From Eubacterium sp. An11 (GTDB lineage Bacteria > Bacillota > Clostridia > Lachnospirales > Lachnospiraceae), in NCBI RefSeq assembly GCF_002161065.1, contig NZ_NFLV01000025.1:1-49960 (forward strand): DNA of 49,960 nt. Reading direction: 5' to 3'. Both the position numbers and the translations under genes were made by a program. Below the pieces are notes generated by a model that saw nothing but the letters and a program-made list of their open reading frames with translations, did not search any database and was not told where the DNA came from. Positions 23,641-33,119 of this stretch are shown in pieces (the stretch's first letter is position 1; every line of letters starts with the position of its first letter).

Positions 23641-25616
23641 GGAAGCCGGTCCTCCTCTTTTACTCCCTGTACAGCTGCCAGGTCCCGTGCCGGTTCATCC
23701 AGATCGTCTTTGGAAGGAATGGAGCCGACGATATTCTGCGCCAGCCAGTCCATGGTGATGATTTCCTCCGATGTCAGCGCGTCGGAAGACTGTCCTTTGA
23801 CGACCCCGTTCTGCGAGTACATAATGCCGGAAAATGGATTGAAATCCCCCCGGCAGATGGTTTCTTTTAATAAAGCGATCAGGCGGGAAGTGCCGATCGG
23901 AAGTCTGTGCGAACAGATCACATCCACGATGCCCGAGGACATGCCCCACCAGTAGTTGAGTCCTTTGGTGGTATCTTTCTCATCATCAAGCTTCCAGCTG
24001 CCGTTCATGACGTTGCGGATCATCTGCTCATAAAAACGTCCCCAGTTCCAGACCGGCATAGCCATATTCCAGATGGAATCTCCGTCCGGACAATAGAGGC
24101 CAAACTGCTGGTCGTACATACCTGGCGCCGTGGAATCTTTGCCGGAAATGACAGAAATATCATGATCCGCGAAGAAAGTCTTTTTCACCGGGTGAGTGCG
24201 CCTTGACCATTCCAGATAAACGGTCGCCCGGGGATTGACCATCTGAGCACCCAGGGCAAAGGCGTTGATGCTGGCGATATTCCCGTAGATCGGGTAATCG
24301 GCGACATAGCCGATCTTGTCATTTTCCGCCATGGCACCGGCGATGGCGCCCATGAGAAACTTCGCTTCGTGCATCCGGGCATAGTAGGTACGGATATGCT
24401 TGTGGGAAGTATTCAGGGAACAATTTAAAATCTTCACTTCCGGGTGATCGATGGCGGCCTTCAGACTTTCCTTCAGGAAAATCGGAGAAGTGGTGAAAAT
24501 CAGATCGTTGCCGGCGTCAATAGCCTTTTGGAGCAGCCCGGCAATATTTTCCAGGGTTCCGTTTTCGTAGTAGGAAGTAGTCACCTGGTCAGAAAACGCC
24601 TGCTGCAGGTGCGCCCGCCCCAGGTCGTGGGCGTAGGACCAGCTGGAAGTATACACAGTCCGTGCGTAGATAAAGCAGACCCGGAGCTTTTTGGTGCCTG
24701 CAGGGATGAGACGGAGCAGCAGGTTCTTTTTTTTGCTCTCGCCGGGATCCATCTGCAGAGCGACCGATTGATCAGACTGCAGCAGCTGAAATTCATCCCG
24801 GGTCTTTTTCAGTTTCTTTTTCAGTTCGGCAGCGCTGTCTGTCTGCAGGGAATCATAGCCGTACAGATCGATATAATAGAGGAACGCATCTCCCGGAAGC
24901 ACGGAAGACTTCTTTTTCTCTGCGGAGTTCTCAAGAGAATTCAGCACGGTGGTTCCCGGAATCAGAGAAGTCTTTTTCTCATCCAGTGCTTCAAACGCTT
25001 TCTGGAAAAGAGCGTAGGAGGAATGAAAAGTCTTCCGGTCTTCATTACTCCATGGTTCATTGGGCATTTTGCCCACGAGACGCTGCAGGCGCGCAAAGCT
25101 GCCCGGACGCGAAAACCAGATGTCATTGATTTCTGACAGGCTGTAAAAATCCATAAATTCGTAATAGATGCGGGTTTCCTTATCATCACTCTGGGGAGGA
25201 ATGATGCGGATGACATTGGCGGGAATGGAAACTGCACCGAAATATTTCAGTACACTGACCCGCTTATTGCCTTCTTCCACATAAAATTCATTCATGAATT
25301 CATAGGCCTTGATGGGTTCCCGGATGCCTTCGTTGAGATGAGCGTTACAGAGGGAGATCCATTTGGAAGCAAATTCTGTATTCTCCTTTAAAACAGGATA
25401 GAAGCTCTTGCTGAAAGACTGGCTTCTGCCCTTGCTTTTTGTCCCCACGATCCGGTCGACCGGTATGGATACCAGACCGAGAGAAACCTCCGCCGGTGCT
25501 GTGATATGCCGTTCTTCAAGAATGGTATCAAGGACTGCCGGGGAGCCGCCTTCTTTTTTGCCGAGGTGACAGGCTTTTTCGTAATTCATTTTTGCGTCCG
25601 CGTTTGTTGCAATCAT
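23637..25616 (-). CDS. ParB-like domain fused to BMP-type ligand-binding domain
   Basis: A 659-residue protein with no signal peptide or lipobox. Residues about 45-140 (VSIPVDRIVG.., REPIKAYEFMNEFYVEEGNKRVSVLKYFG..IPANVIRI) match the ParB/sulfiredoxin-like fold, including its G-N-(K/R)-R-V loop. A helical linker follows (about 150-310). From about 315 (LRVCFIYARTVYTSSW.., DLIFTTSPIFLKES, EAKFLMGAIAGAM, KIGYVADYPIYGN) it is a BMP/PnrA/Med-like domain, normally an extracytoplasmic nucleoside receptor. The lack of export signal implies a cytoplasmic sensor. It is coupled to the metallophosphoesterase and has its own promoter. Function unknown. Confidence 0.78.
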   Translation of the reverse strand: MIATNADAKMNYEKACHLGKKEGGSPAVLDTILEERHITAPAEVSLGLVSIPVDRIVGTKSKGRSQSFSKSFYPVLKENTEFASKWISLCNAHLNEGIREPIKAYEFMNEFYVEEGNKRVSVLKYFGAVSIPANVIRIIPPQSDDKETRIYYEFMDFYSLSEINDIWFSRPGSFARLQRLVGKMPNEPWSNEDRKTFHSSYALFQKAFEALDEKKTSLIPGTTVLNSLENSAEKKKSSVLPGDAFLYYIDLYGYDSLQTDSAAELKKKLKKTRDEFQLLQSDQSVALQMDPGESKKKNLLLRLIPAGTKKLRVCFIYARTVYTSSWSYAHDLGRAHLQQAFSDQVTTSYYENGTLENIAGLLQKAIDAGNDLIFTTSPIFLKESLKAAIDHPEVKILNCSLNTSHKHIRTYYARMHEAKFLMGAIAGAMAENDKIGYVADYPIYGNIASINAFALGAQMVNPRATVYLEWSRRTHPVKKTFFADHDISVISGKDSTAPGMYDQQFGLYCPDGDSIWNMAMPVWNWGRFYEQMIRNVMNGSWKLDDEKDTTKGLNYWWGMSSGIVDVICSHRLPIGTSRLIALLKETICRGDFNPFSGIMYSQNGVVKGQSSDALTSEEIITMDWLAQNIVGSIPSKDDLDEPARDLAAVQGVKEEDRLP

Positions 25617-26055
25617 TGTAAATTCTCCTAATCATTCTGGCGACGAATATGTCAAAGGTTTAACCTGTTTTCCTGAGCTTATGATACTCGTCGGTGGAAA
25701 CCTTTGTCAATGAAAAATTGGCATTTTTTACGGTAAATCCAGGTTATTAAAGCAAGAATTTGTCCTTGTGCAATAAAATTCTTTTTGCTATAATTAACAA
25801 AATGTATCAATCGAATGACATAATAAGACGGACGGATTGATTTTTTTTATGAGTATAATGTAAAAAATAAGTTTATTTTTGAGCATTTTCACATAAAAAC
25901 CAGATAAAATCGCTTCTTTGTACAGAGAAATATATTGTGATTTGTGTTATGATACCGGATAGGCCTGTGCGGGTATGGCAGCGCAGATAAATTATTGTAC
26001 AAAGGAGAAAGCAGGTGTGATAATAAAAAAAGAGAAATAGAGGAGACAGCAATAT
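25617..26055. other. Divergent intergenic region
   Basis: A 439-bp AT-rich gap between the ParB/BMP gene and the GH32 gene. It holds the minus-strand promoter at 25681-25710 and a 9-bp inverted repeat (25653-25661, 25698-25706). A clear plus-strand promoter for GH32 was not found. Nothing in it looks coding. Confidence 0.6.
25653..25710 (-). promoter_or_regulatory. Promoter of the ParB/BMP-phosphoesterase operon with inverted repeat
   Basis: On the minus strand TTGACA (25705-25710) and TATCAT (25681-25686) are 18 bp apart. CAAAGGTTT overlaps the -35 box, and its inverted partner AAACCTTTG lies 36 bp downstream. This arrangement suggests a regulator binding across the promoter. Confidence 0.6.
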
Positions 26056-27615
26056 ATGAAAAAAGATTTTTTAGTCAATGGAAAGTATCTGAATATTCCA
26101 ATCTGCGCTCAGAAAGATGAGAAATTGCTGCGGCTTTATCTTCTGGATCGGGAAACAGGAAAAGAAGAGAAACTGACAGAGGTCATGGTTCCTGTGGATA
26201 CGGAACAGAGCGGACAGTATGACTGCAATTTTTATGCGCAGATTCCGGTGGATCAGTACCAGGGTCAGGAACTGCGGGTCGTCATGGAAGACGTACCGGA
26301 GATTTTTGCGGAGGGAATCCACATTTCAGACAAGCAGGAAGAGGCTGCGGATACTCATCCGGTGATTCACTTTGCGGCCAGAAGCGGCTGGACGAACGAT
26401 CCCAACGGTATGATTTATGATAACGGGGTATATCACCTGTATTTTCAGTATAATCCGTTCGATATCCAGTGGAATAATATGAGCTGGGGGCATGCGGTGA
26501 GCCGCGATCTGCTTCACTGGGAGCAGGTGGATTCTGTTATGTTTCCGGATGCGAACGGCACCATTTATTCCGGCTGTGCCATCAGAAACGACCGGGGGCT
26601 TCTGGGTCTTCCGGAAGACGCGCTGCTGTTTTTTTATACAGCGGCCGGCGGTAACGATGAGTGGAGCAAAGGACAGCAGTTTACGCAGAAGATTGCCTAT
26701 AGCCTGGACGGCGGCAGGACTCTGCATAAGATGAAAGAACCGTGTGTGCCGGTGATTTATCCGGACAGCCGGGATCCGAAGGTATACTGGCATGAAGAGT
26801 CCGGCGCCTATATTATGGCTCTCTGGCTCCGGGGCAATGATTTTGGTATTCTGCGCTCCGAAGATCTTAAGAACTGGGAGCTGGTGGATGAATTTACTTT
26901 AAAAGACGGCTGGGAGTGCCCGGACATTTTTGAGCTTTCTTCTGAGGATGGAGAGAAATGCTGGTTTTTCTGGTCAGCAGACGGATTTTATTATGAGGGT
27001 GAGTTTGACGGCCATGATTTCAAGACAGACGGGGAGAAAAAGTGGGCATATATTTCAGGAGTTCCTTATGCCGCGCAGACTTTTTCCGGCGTGAACGGCC
27101 GTGTAATATCTATTCCATGGCTCCGCGTGAAGAATGACGGAAGGAATTATACCGGTGCTTACGGCATACCGGTGGAGCTGTCCTGCAAGAAGACGGACGA
27201 AGGATTTATCATTGTTCAGAAACCTGTGAAAGAATTAATGGAACAGGCAGTGAAGATCACAGAGCGCCTGATTCCGGATGAAAACAATACAATCCGCTAT
27301 CAGCAGGAAGAGAAGAAGGCGCTGGTGATCCGCCTGACTCTCGAGGAGAATCTGCTGGAGAATCTCCGCTGGAAGATCAATGGAAGCTGGGTGGAGTACG
27401 TACCGGAAACCGGTAATTTTATGGTAGACAGAGATGCTTTTCAGGCTAAGGCATGGCAGAATCATCTTCTTTTTATTATTGATGACAGGATTCTGGAAGT
27501 ATTTTTTGAAAATGGTGAGCAGATGGGTACCTTTGAACTGCATAACACAGAGGTGTCCCTGGAGATGCCGCTTGTCCATGTGGAGGAGTATGACATTTTT
27601 GAAGTCGGCAGATAA
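26056..27615 (+). CDS. Glycoside hydrolase family 32 (beta-fructosidase), cytoplasmic
   Basis: A 519-residue GH32 enzyme. Nucleophile D115 in WTNDPNGM, transition-state D240 in RDPKVYW, acid E287 in WECPDIFEL. About 100 residues precede the five-blade propeller, an unusual N-terminal extension with no signal peptide. The C-terminal beta-sandwich (about 380-519) ends LVHVEEYDIFEV. It should release fructose from sucrose, kestose-like or raffinose-type sugars inside the cell. A LacI gene follows 106 bp downstream. It offers a second route for sucrose next to the GH13_4 enzyme at 36423. Confidence 0.9.
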   Translation: MKKDFLVNGKYLNIPICAQKDEKLLRLYLLDRETGKEEKLTEVMVPVDTEQSGQYDCNFYAQIPVDQYQGQELRVVMEDVPEIFAEGIHISDKQEEAADTHPVIHFAARSGWTNDPNGMIYDNGVYHLYFQYNPFDIQWNNMSWGHAVSRDLLHWEQVDSVMFPDANGTIYSGCAIRNDRGLLGLPEDALLFFYTAAGGNDEWSKGQQFTQKIAYSLDGGRTLHKMKEPCVPVIYPDSRDPKVYWHEESGAYIMALWLRGNDFGILRSEDLKNWELVDEFTLKDGWECPDIFELSSEDGEKCWFFWSADGFYYEGEFDGHDFKTDGEKKWAYISGVPYAAQTFSGVNGRVISIPWLRVKNDGRNYTGAYGIPVELSCKKTDEGFIIVQKPVKELMEQAVKITERLIPDENNTIRYQQEEKKALVIRLTLEENLLENLRWKINGSWVEYVPETGNFMVDRDAFQAKAWQNHLLFIIDDRILEVFFENGEQMGTFELHNTEVSLEMPLVHVEEYDIFEVGR

Positions 27616-27721
27616 AGCGGCCTTTCCGGGAAACATATGACCGGAAAAACAGAGGAGAAAATAGTCTGTACGAATCAGAGGGGGTATCTGTAAATCGAAA
27701 GACAGATAAAGGAGAAGTAAA

Positions 27722-28699
27722 ATGGCAACTTTGAAGGACGTTGCGAGGGAAGCTGGTCTGACGGTGACGACAGTATCCCGGGTGCTGAATAACCGGGGGT
27801 ACATCAGCGACAATGCCCGCCAGAGGGTGGCGGAGGCCATGAGAAAGCTGAATTATCGGCCCAATGAGCTGGCACGTTCTTTGCAGAATAAAAGTTCAAA
27901 TACTATAGGGGTGATCGTCCCGCATATCAGGCATCCGTATTTTGCCGAAATGATCAGCAATCTGGAAAATGAGGCCCACAAAAAGGGATATAAGATGCTT
28001 TTATGTAATTCCCAGGGACGGGATGAGAAGATGCTGGAGTATGTGGAAATGTGTTACAGCAACCGGGTGGAAGGTCTGGTTTTGTTCAGCGGTACAGTGG
28101 ATGCCTCTGCCTTTGAGAAATTAGACATTCCTATTATTACCGTGGAGAGGTACGTGGATACTGCGACGGCATCGGTGGAATGTGACAATATACAGGGGGG
28201 AGCGCTGGCAGCCAAAAAGCTGATTTCGTCGGGATGCCGGCATCTGCTGCATATCGGAAGTTTTACAGATACACCTATGTCGGCGGACAGCAGGGTGGTT
28301 GGTTTCCGTCAGATGTGCGCGGAATATGGGATTCCGTTTCTCGAGATCATGACGGAAGTGGTACAGTTTGATGCGTTGAATTACAGCGAGATGATTGAAA
28401 AGACCCTGCGGGAGCATCCGGATATTGACGGACTTTTTGCCAACAGTGACGTGATCGCCGCTCAGGCCATTCAGATCTGCCGGAAAATGGGGATCAGTGT
28501 GCCGGAACAGATCAAGATCATCGGTTTTGATGATTCTATGATTGCCGTTGCGACAGCGCCGCAGCTGACAACAATACACCAGCCTATCAAAGAAATGGCG
28601 ACCATTGCCATAGAGCTTCTGGACAAAGCAGTGGCCGGACAGCTGGTGGCAAAGCGGACGGTGCTTCCGGTCTATCTGGTGGAACGGGAGAGTACGTGA
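27722..28699 (+). CDS. LacI-family transcriptional regulator
   Basis: A 325-residue regulator with helix-turn-helix LKDVAREAGLTVTTVSRVLNNRGYIS at the N-terminus and a sugar-binding domain from about residue 60 (NTIGVIVPHIRHPYFAEM). FANSDVIAAQAIQICRKMG and IIGFDDSMIAVATAPQLTTI complete it. AAGGAGA precedes the ATG. It lies behind GH32 and before the importer operon, so it is the best candidate regulator for sucrose/raffinose genes. The effector is unknown. Confidence 0.9.
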   Translation: MATLKDVAREAGLTVTTVSRVLNNRGYISDNARQRVAEAMRKLNYRPNELARSLQNKSSNTIGVIVPHIRHPYFAEMISNLENEAHKKGYKMLLCNSQGRDEKMLEYVEMCYSNRVEGLVLFSGTVDASAFEKLDIPIITVERYVDTATASVECDNIQGGALAAKKLISSGCRHLLHIGSFTDTPMSADSRVVGFRQMCAEYGIPFLEIMTEVVQFDALNYSEMIEKTLREHPDIDGLFANSDVIAAQAIQICRKMGISVPEQIKIIGFDDSMIAVATAPQLTTIHQPIKEMATIAIELLDKAVAGQLVAKRTVLPVYLVEREST

Positions 28700-28710
28700 G
28701 AATTTTATAA

Positions 28711-28762
28711 AGAAAACAGAAAGCTGCCGCGCGCAATATGCGCCGGCAGCCTTCTGTTTTCT
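28711..28762. terminator. Strong bidirectional terminator
   Basis: AGAAAACAGAA-GCTGCCG pairs with CGGCAGC-TTCTGTTTTCT, a stem of about 20 bp with one internal mismatch. It lies between the converging LacI and membrane-protein genes. Confidence 0.85.
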
Positions 28763-28836
28763 CTCAAAATCTGTATGTGTCCTTACGTCATTGTCTGTTT
28801 GAGTGGATAGTTATTACAACCTTTACAAATCCTGAT

Positions 28837-29607
28837 TTACGAATCCGGCAGCAGATCTTCCTGGGTCAGTGCCCGGATCAGCGCCACGCTGTCATCCAGA
28901 TGTTCCGTGTTGGAGATGATGACAGCGTAGAGCGGCTGGTCCTCTTCGGTTTCTCCAGTGGAAATCTGATCTTCCGGCTTGTTATAGCGTTCTTCAAATT
29001 CCGTGCCTTCCAGGTTGACTGCGTAATTGCCGTCAATGCCGGCAGAGGTATCAATCTCACCGTTTTCATCTACCTGAAGATTGGCGGTATTGAAGTCGAT
29101 CATGCCACGGTTGGAGAGGTCTGTGTATAAATCTTCCGGCAGTGCGGTGTCTAAAGGCATGCAGGCATTGATAGCCAGCAGATAACTATACATATCAGCG
29201 TTACAGATGGCCACGTCCATGCGCTGGGAGGAGACGGTGGTCATGACCTCAATTTCGTTGAGGTAGTAGTAGGAATTGTCGTAATCAAAAGGCTGATCTT
29301 CGTTCAGTTCCACTATACCTGGTTTGCCGTCGGCTGTCAGCTCTTTTTCAAACTGATGAAACCAGTAGACGCAGCTGTCTTCTGTATTTAAAACGGCGTA
29401 AACCTGCAGGCGCCGGGGTTTCTGTCCTTCCCAGAGCATATGGGCGAAGACACAGACTACAATAACAAGAGTCACGAAAATTGTGGCAGGAAGCTTGTAA
29501 TAGTCCCAGAAAAATTCAAGTTTTTTAAAACCTTTCAGACGTTTGAAAGTATTCCAGTCTCTTTTCAGTTCCTGCCGGAAAATGGAAGGCTCCTTTTCTT
29601 TTTTCAT
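28837..29607 (-). CDS. Single-pass membrane protein, unknown function (YesL partner)
   Basis: A 256-residue protein: a basic cytoplasmic N-terminus (about 1-40), one membrane segment (ATIFVTLVIVVCVFAHMLW, about 41-59) and an acidic extracytoplasmic domain. MDVAICNADMYSYLLAINACMPLDTALPEDL in that domain hints at a substrate-binding-protein-like fold of the sort found in sugar ABC partners. I do not recognise a named family. It lies 91 bp after the YesL-type gene on the same strand and is divergent from the sugar importer. Confidence 0.65.
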   Translation of the reverse strand: MKKEKEPSIFRQELKRDWNTFKRLKGFKKLEFFWDYYKLPATIFVTLVIVVCVFAHMLWEGQKPRRLQVYAVLNTEDSCVYWFHQFEKELTADGKPGIVELNEDQPFDYDNSYYYLNEIEVMTTVSSQRMDVAICNADMYSYLLAINACMPLDTALPEDLYTDLSNRGMIDFNTANLQVDENGEIDTSAGIDGNYAVNLEGTEFEERYNKPEDQISTGETEEDQPLYAVIISNTEHLDDSVALIRALTQEDLLPDS

Positions 29608-29698
29608 AACGGAAATAAGTCCTTTCTGTTCTGTGTGGTGGCTCTCAAATGATTTTGAGAGCGGTTTCTTCTATAAAATAAATCATCTTTTTCTGAAA

Positions 29699-30406
29699 TC
29701 ACAGCAGCCATTTCATATCGTCGTCCGGCGGAACGATTTTATCATCGCTGGTATTTTGAGTGCCGTCCGGACTGTCTGTCCCGTCAAATTCATCTTCCTC
29801 AAAAGGCTTCGGCAGATACGGATCCAGGATAGTGAGAAGGATGGCGGTATGGTTCTCCGCGATGAAGGCCGGGGCAATAAAGATCAGTCCGATCAGAAGA
29901 TGGCAGGCCCAGATGCCCAGGGCCAGGGAGAAAAACATATAAAGAGTGCGCGGAAAATTCTTGATGCACAGGGTGAACGCCCAGATCAGGATCTGTTTGT
30001 TGGTCCGCTCAAATTTGGCCAGCAGAGGGAAAGTATACAGAGTGACTGCCAGCCACACGACAAACAGAACCACAAAGAAAAACAGGAAAAATGTGTAGAT
30101 CCCCCGTCCGGAGTGGTAACACAGATAGATATCCAGAGCCAGGAAGGCGCCGATCAGAGTGAGAAGAATCCCCAGCTGCACACCCTGTTTAAAGTTCTGT
30201 TTGAATGATTTGAAAAAATCTCTGGAAGGGTAGCCGCCGTCTCCGCGCAGAATACCAAACATACCGTAGTAAAGTCCCGTGGTGGCAGGCCCGATGGTGA
30301 ACACTGGCAGACAGCATAGAAGCCACAGACAGTTCAGAACAAAGATGTCAAAAACTCTGCCCATGGCCACCCAGAAGGGATTGTCCATATTAAATATTTT
30401 TTTCAT
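29699..30406 (-). CDS. YesL family membrane protein (DUF624)
   Basis: About 235 residues starting MKKIFNMDNPFWVAMGRVFDIFVLNCLWLLCCLPVFTIGPA, the standard DUF624/YesL opening. Five hydrophobic segments follow, with YYGMFGILRGDGGYPSRDFFKSFKQNFKQG between the first two. The C-terminus is a soluble acidic tail. AGGAG lies 9 nt before ATG 30406. DUF624 genes commonly neighbour carbohydrate ABC importers, as here (divergent importer at 30822). Mechanism unknown; the family has been proposed to assist sugar uptake. Confidence 0.87.
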   Translation of the reverse strand: MKKIFNMDNPFWVAMGRVFDIFVLNCLWLLCCLPVFTIGPATTGLYYGMFGILRGDGGYPSRDFFKSFKQNFKQGVQLGILLTLIGAFLALDIYLCYHSGRGIYTFFLFFFVVLFVVWLAVTLYTFPLLAKFERTNKQILIWAFTLCIKNFPRTLYMFFSLALGIWACHLLIGLIFIAPAFIAENHTAILLTILDPYLPKPFEEDEFDGTDSPDGTQNTSDDKIVPPDDDMKWLL

Positions 30407-30455
30407 GTAAAGGTGCTCCTTTCCTGTTGAAATTACCCAATTAACGTTGAAAAAA

Positions 30456-30503
30456 ATTGTATCAAATCTTCTATAATATTTCAACCCTAAAATATTAAGG
30501 GTT
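30456..30503 (-). promoter_or_regulatory. YesL-operon promoter with palindrome at -35
   Basis: On the minus strand TTGAAA (30479-30484) and TACAAT (30456-30461) have a 17-bp spacer. AACCCT..AGGGTT (30483-30503) forms an inverted repeat touching the -35 box, so an operator is likely. Confidence 0.6.
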
Positions 30504-30634
30504 TGACATGAGGATTTTCAGAAAAATACGGGAGGTTTTCACTAAAAAATCATGGGATTTTAAGAAAAAGTAAAATAAATGACAGAAATTGTGAAGATTT
30601 TGTAAAGAAAAATGATAAATCTTATGATAAACGA

Positions 30635-30663
30635 TTGACATACACGGCCTGAAGTGTTATATT
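30635..30663 (+). promoter_or_regulatory. Promoter of the sugar importer operon
   Basis: TTGACA (30635-30640) and TATATT (30658-30663) with 17 bp between them, followed by a leader of about 150 nt before the binding-protein gene. No coding sequence is seen in the 414-bp gap it occupies. Confidence 0.75.
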
Positions 30664-30821
30664 TTCATTAACTGATGTGTATGTTGTTTTTCACAGAGAA
30701 TTAAGATTGCTAGCATCCTTGATTCCACACAGGGAGGGACACATAATACGGACGTTAAAAGGCGGAATAGGAGAAGGAATTTCCGGCTTGATATTTTATT
30801 TTTAAGAGGAGGAAATGAAAC

Positions 30822-32102
30822 ATGAAATTGAAAAAAGTTGCAGCTGCTTCCCTGGCAGCACTGATGACATTATCTCTTGCAGCTTGCGGTGGTTCCGGAG
30901 ATGATGGGGGAGCGGAAAGTACAGGTACTTCCATTACGATCTTCAACTCAAAAATGGAGATCCAGGATCAGTTTGAAGAGGCAGCAGAAGAGTACAGCAA
31001 GGCGACAGGCGTGGACGTTGAAGTTTATTACTCCAGCGATACTGTAGCAGCTCATCTGGCTACTAAGTATTCTTCCAATGATCCGTACACTCTTTCCATG
31101 GTAGATGCGAAGGATGTTTACAATCTGGCAGAAGAACATGCAGTTGATCTGAGCGACCAGGAATGGGTCAGCCAGACTCCATATGCAATTTCTGTAAATG
31201 ATAAGGTTGTCGGCTTCCCTGTATGCGTAGAGGCTCGTGGCGTTATCTATAATGCAGATGCTATTGAGGCGATCACCGGTCAGACATTTGATCCGGCTCA
31301 GTACCAGACACTGGACGCTTTCAAAGGACTGTTAGATCAGTTAGTAGCAGGCGGTATGGAATCTCCTGTAGGTATCATGAAGGAAGACTGGTCTATCGCA
31401 GGTCATTATCTGCCACAGGTATATGAAGAGCAGGCTGATCCGGAAGCATTCGTTACCGGTCTTACAGAAGGTACAGTAGATCTTGCCAATGACGCAAAAT
31501 ACAATTCTTTAATGGATACTTTCGAGACATTAATGGATTACAACTACGCAAAAGATTCTGCAATCTCTGCAGAGCGTGAAGTGACAGAGCAGAAACTGGC
31601 AGAAGGTGAGATTGCGTTTATGTTCGGCGGCAACTGGGATTGGGCAGTGCTTTCCGCATATGACTACAGCGAGAACATGGGTATCATGCCTGTTCCTCAG
31701 AACACAGATGACGGAACAAACACCAAGTTAGTTGGCGGCGGTTCCAAGTATTTCTTCATTGATTCTTCCGAGAATACATCTGACGAGCAGCGTCAGGCAG
31801 CAAAAGATTTCCTGAACTGGTTAGTAAACGATGAAGCAGGTAACGCATTCCTGACAGAAGATTGTCAGCTTGTACCGGCATACAGCAACATTCCTGCTGA
31901 TAACCTTGACCCGCTGGGCGCATCTGTTAAATCTTACGCAGACGCAGGCAACCTGATTCCTAACTACAACTTCCTGCCAGATGATCATTACTCCGTTCTT
32001 GGTGCAAGCATGCAGAAATATCTGGCTGGAGAGATTGACCGTAAAGGATTAGCTGATGAGATTGTATCCTACTGGAAGACAGCGCAGGTAATCGCTCACT
32101 AG
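30822..32102 (+). CDS. Sugar ABC transporter substrate-binding lipoprotein
   Basis: A 426-residue extracellular lipoprotein. Signal peptide with lipobox SLAACGG, modified cysteine C22, then a Gly/Ser/Asp linker. The mature part is a type-1 extracellular solute-binding protein (SBP_bac_1) with DAKDVYNLAEEH, FMFGGNWDWAVLSAY and AAKDFLNWLVNDE typical of oligosaccharide binders. RBS AGGAGG. With two permeases downstream and alpha-galactosidase in the same direction, raffinose/stachyose-type substrates are likely. Codon use favours T- and A-ending synonyms more than neighbouring genes, as in highly expressed genes. Confidence 0.92.
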   Translation: MKLKKVAAASLAALMTLSLAACGGSGDDGGAESTGTSITIFNSKMEIQDQFEEAAEEYSKATGVDVEVYYSSDTVAAHLATKYSSNDPYTLSMVDAKDVYNLAEEHAVDLSDQEWVSQTPYAISVNDKVVGFPVCVEARGVIYNADAIEAITGQTFDPAQYQTLDAFKGLLDQLVAGGMESPVGIMKEDWSIAGHYLPQVYEEQADPEAFVTGLTEGTVDLANDAKYNSLMDTFETLMDYNYAKDSAISAEREVTEQKLAEGEIAFMFGGNWDWAVLSAYDYSENMGIMPVPQNTDDGTNTKLVGGGSKYFFIDSSENTSDEQRQAAKDFLNWLVNDEAGNAFLTEDCQLVPAYSNIPADNLDPLGASVKSYADAGNLIPNYNFLPDDHYSVLGASMQKYLAGEIDRKGLADEIVSYWKTAQVIAH

Positions 32103-32237
32103 TATTGCAACTTTAGTATTCCGGTGGACGCTCTGGGAATTATTGTCCGACATGGTATAATATAGAGTCTTTGGCGGACGGGGATTACAAATCTGCATCT
32201 GCCGGGATGCGCACAAAAGAAGGGAGAGTTTAATAGT

Positions 32238-33119
32238 ATGAATACAAACAGTATGTCTTATAAAACAAAACAGTACATAATGTTTGCCGGAATTACTACC
32301 CTGGTTTTTGCTGCAGTAGTTATCGTACCTTTTATTTACGGTTTGTATCTGACCTTTACAAGCTGGGATGGCGTATCCAAGAGTAAACCTTTCGTAGGTT
32401 TTGCCAATTATGTGGCAACTTTCCAGGACAGCGCATTCTGGGCAGCATTAGGACGGACCTTCATCTATTCCTTCGTTGCCGTTATTCTGGTAAACGTTGT
32501 GGCGTTTATTCTTGCTTACCTGGTAACAAGAGGAGTAAAAGGACAGAACTTCTTCCGTGCAGGATTTTTCGTACCGAACCTGATCGGCGGTATCGTTCTT
32601 GGTTATGTATGGAAGTTCGTATTTAACCGTGCGTTAGTTGCACTTGGAGAAGCTTTCTCCATTGGCGCATTATCCACATCATGGCTTTCTACTTCAGGGG
32701 GAGCTATGGTATGTTTGATAATTGTTGCTGTGTGGCAGTATGCAGGATATATGATGTTAATTTATGTGGCAGGTTTCATGAGCGTATCAAATGATGTCCT
32801 TGAGGCTGCGAAGATTGATGGATGTACAGATTTCCAGACCATCGTACACATCTCCGTACCTCTGATGGTATCCTCATTTGTACAGTGTCTGTTCCTGACA
32901 ATCACAAGATGTTTTATGGTTTACGATGTAAACTTATCCTTGACAAAGGGTGAACCGTTCAACAGTTCCGTAATGGCTGCTATGCATGTGTATAATCAGG
33001 CATTTACATATAAGAACTATGGTACAGGTCAGGCAGAAGCGTTAGTTTTGTTTGTTGTCTGCGCGGTAATCGGTGTTCTTCAGGTTTACATTGGTAAGAA
33101 AGCGGAGGTATCAGCATAA
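32238..33119 (+). CDS. Sugar ABC transporter permease (MalF/UgpA type)
   Basis: A 293-residue protein with six membrane segments. The EAA loop EAAKIDGCTDFQTIVHISVPLM (about residues 190-211) contacts the ATPase. SWDGVSKSKPFVGFANYVATF near residue 40 is typical of CUT1 sugar permeases. It pairs with the next gene, whose start overlaps this stop by 1 bp. It should form the membrane channel with it and use the MsmK-type ATPase at 21759. Confidence 0.93.
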   Translation: MNTNSMSYKTKQYIMFAGITTLVFAAVVIVPFIYGLYLTFTSWDGVSKSKPFVGFANYVATFQDSAFWAALGRTFIYSFVAVILVNVVAFILAYLVTRGVKGQNFFRAGFFVPNLIGGIVLGYVWKFVFNRALVALGEAFSIGALSTSWLSTSGGAMVCLIIVAVWQYAGYMMLIYVAGFMSVSNDVLEAAKIDGCTDFQTIVHISVPLMVSSFVQCLFLTITRCFMVYDVNLSLTKGEPFNSSVMAAMHVYNQAFTYKNYGTGQAEALVLFVVCAVIGVLQVYIGKKAEVSA

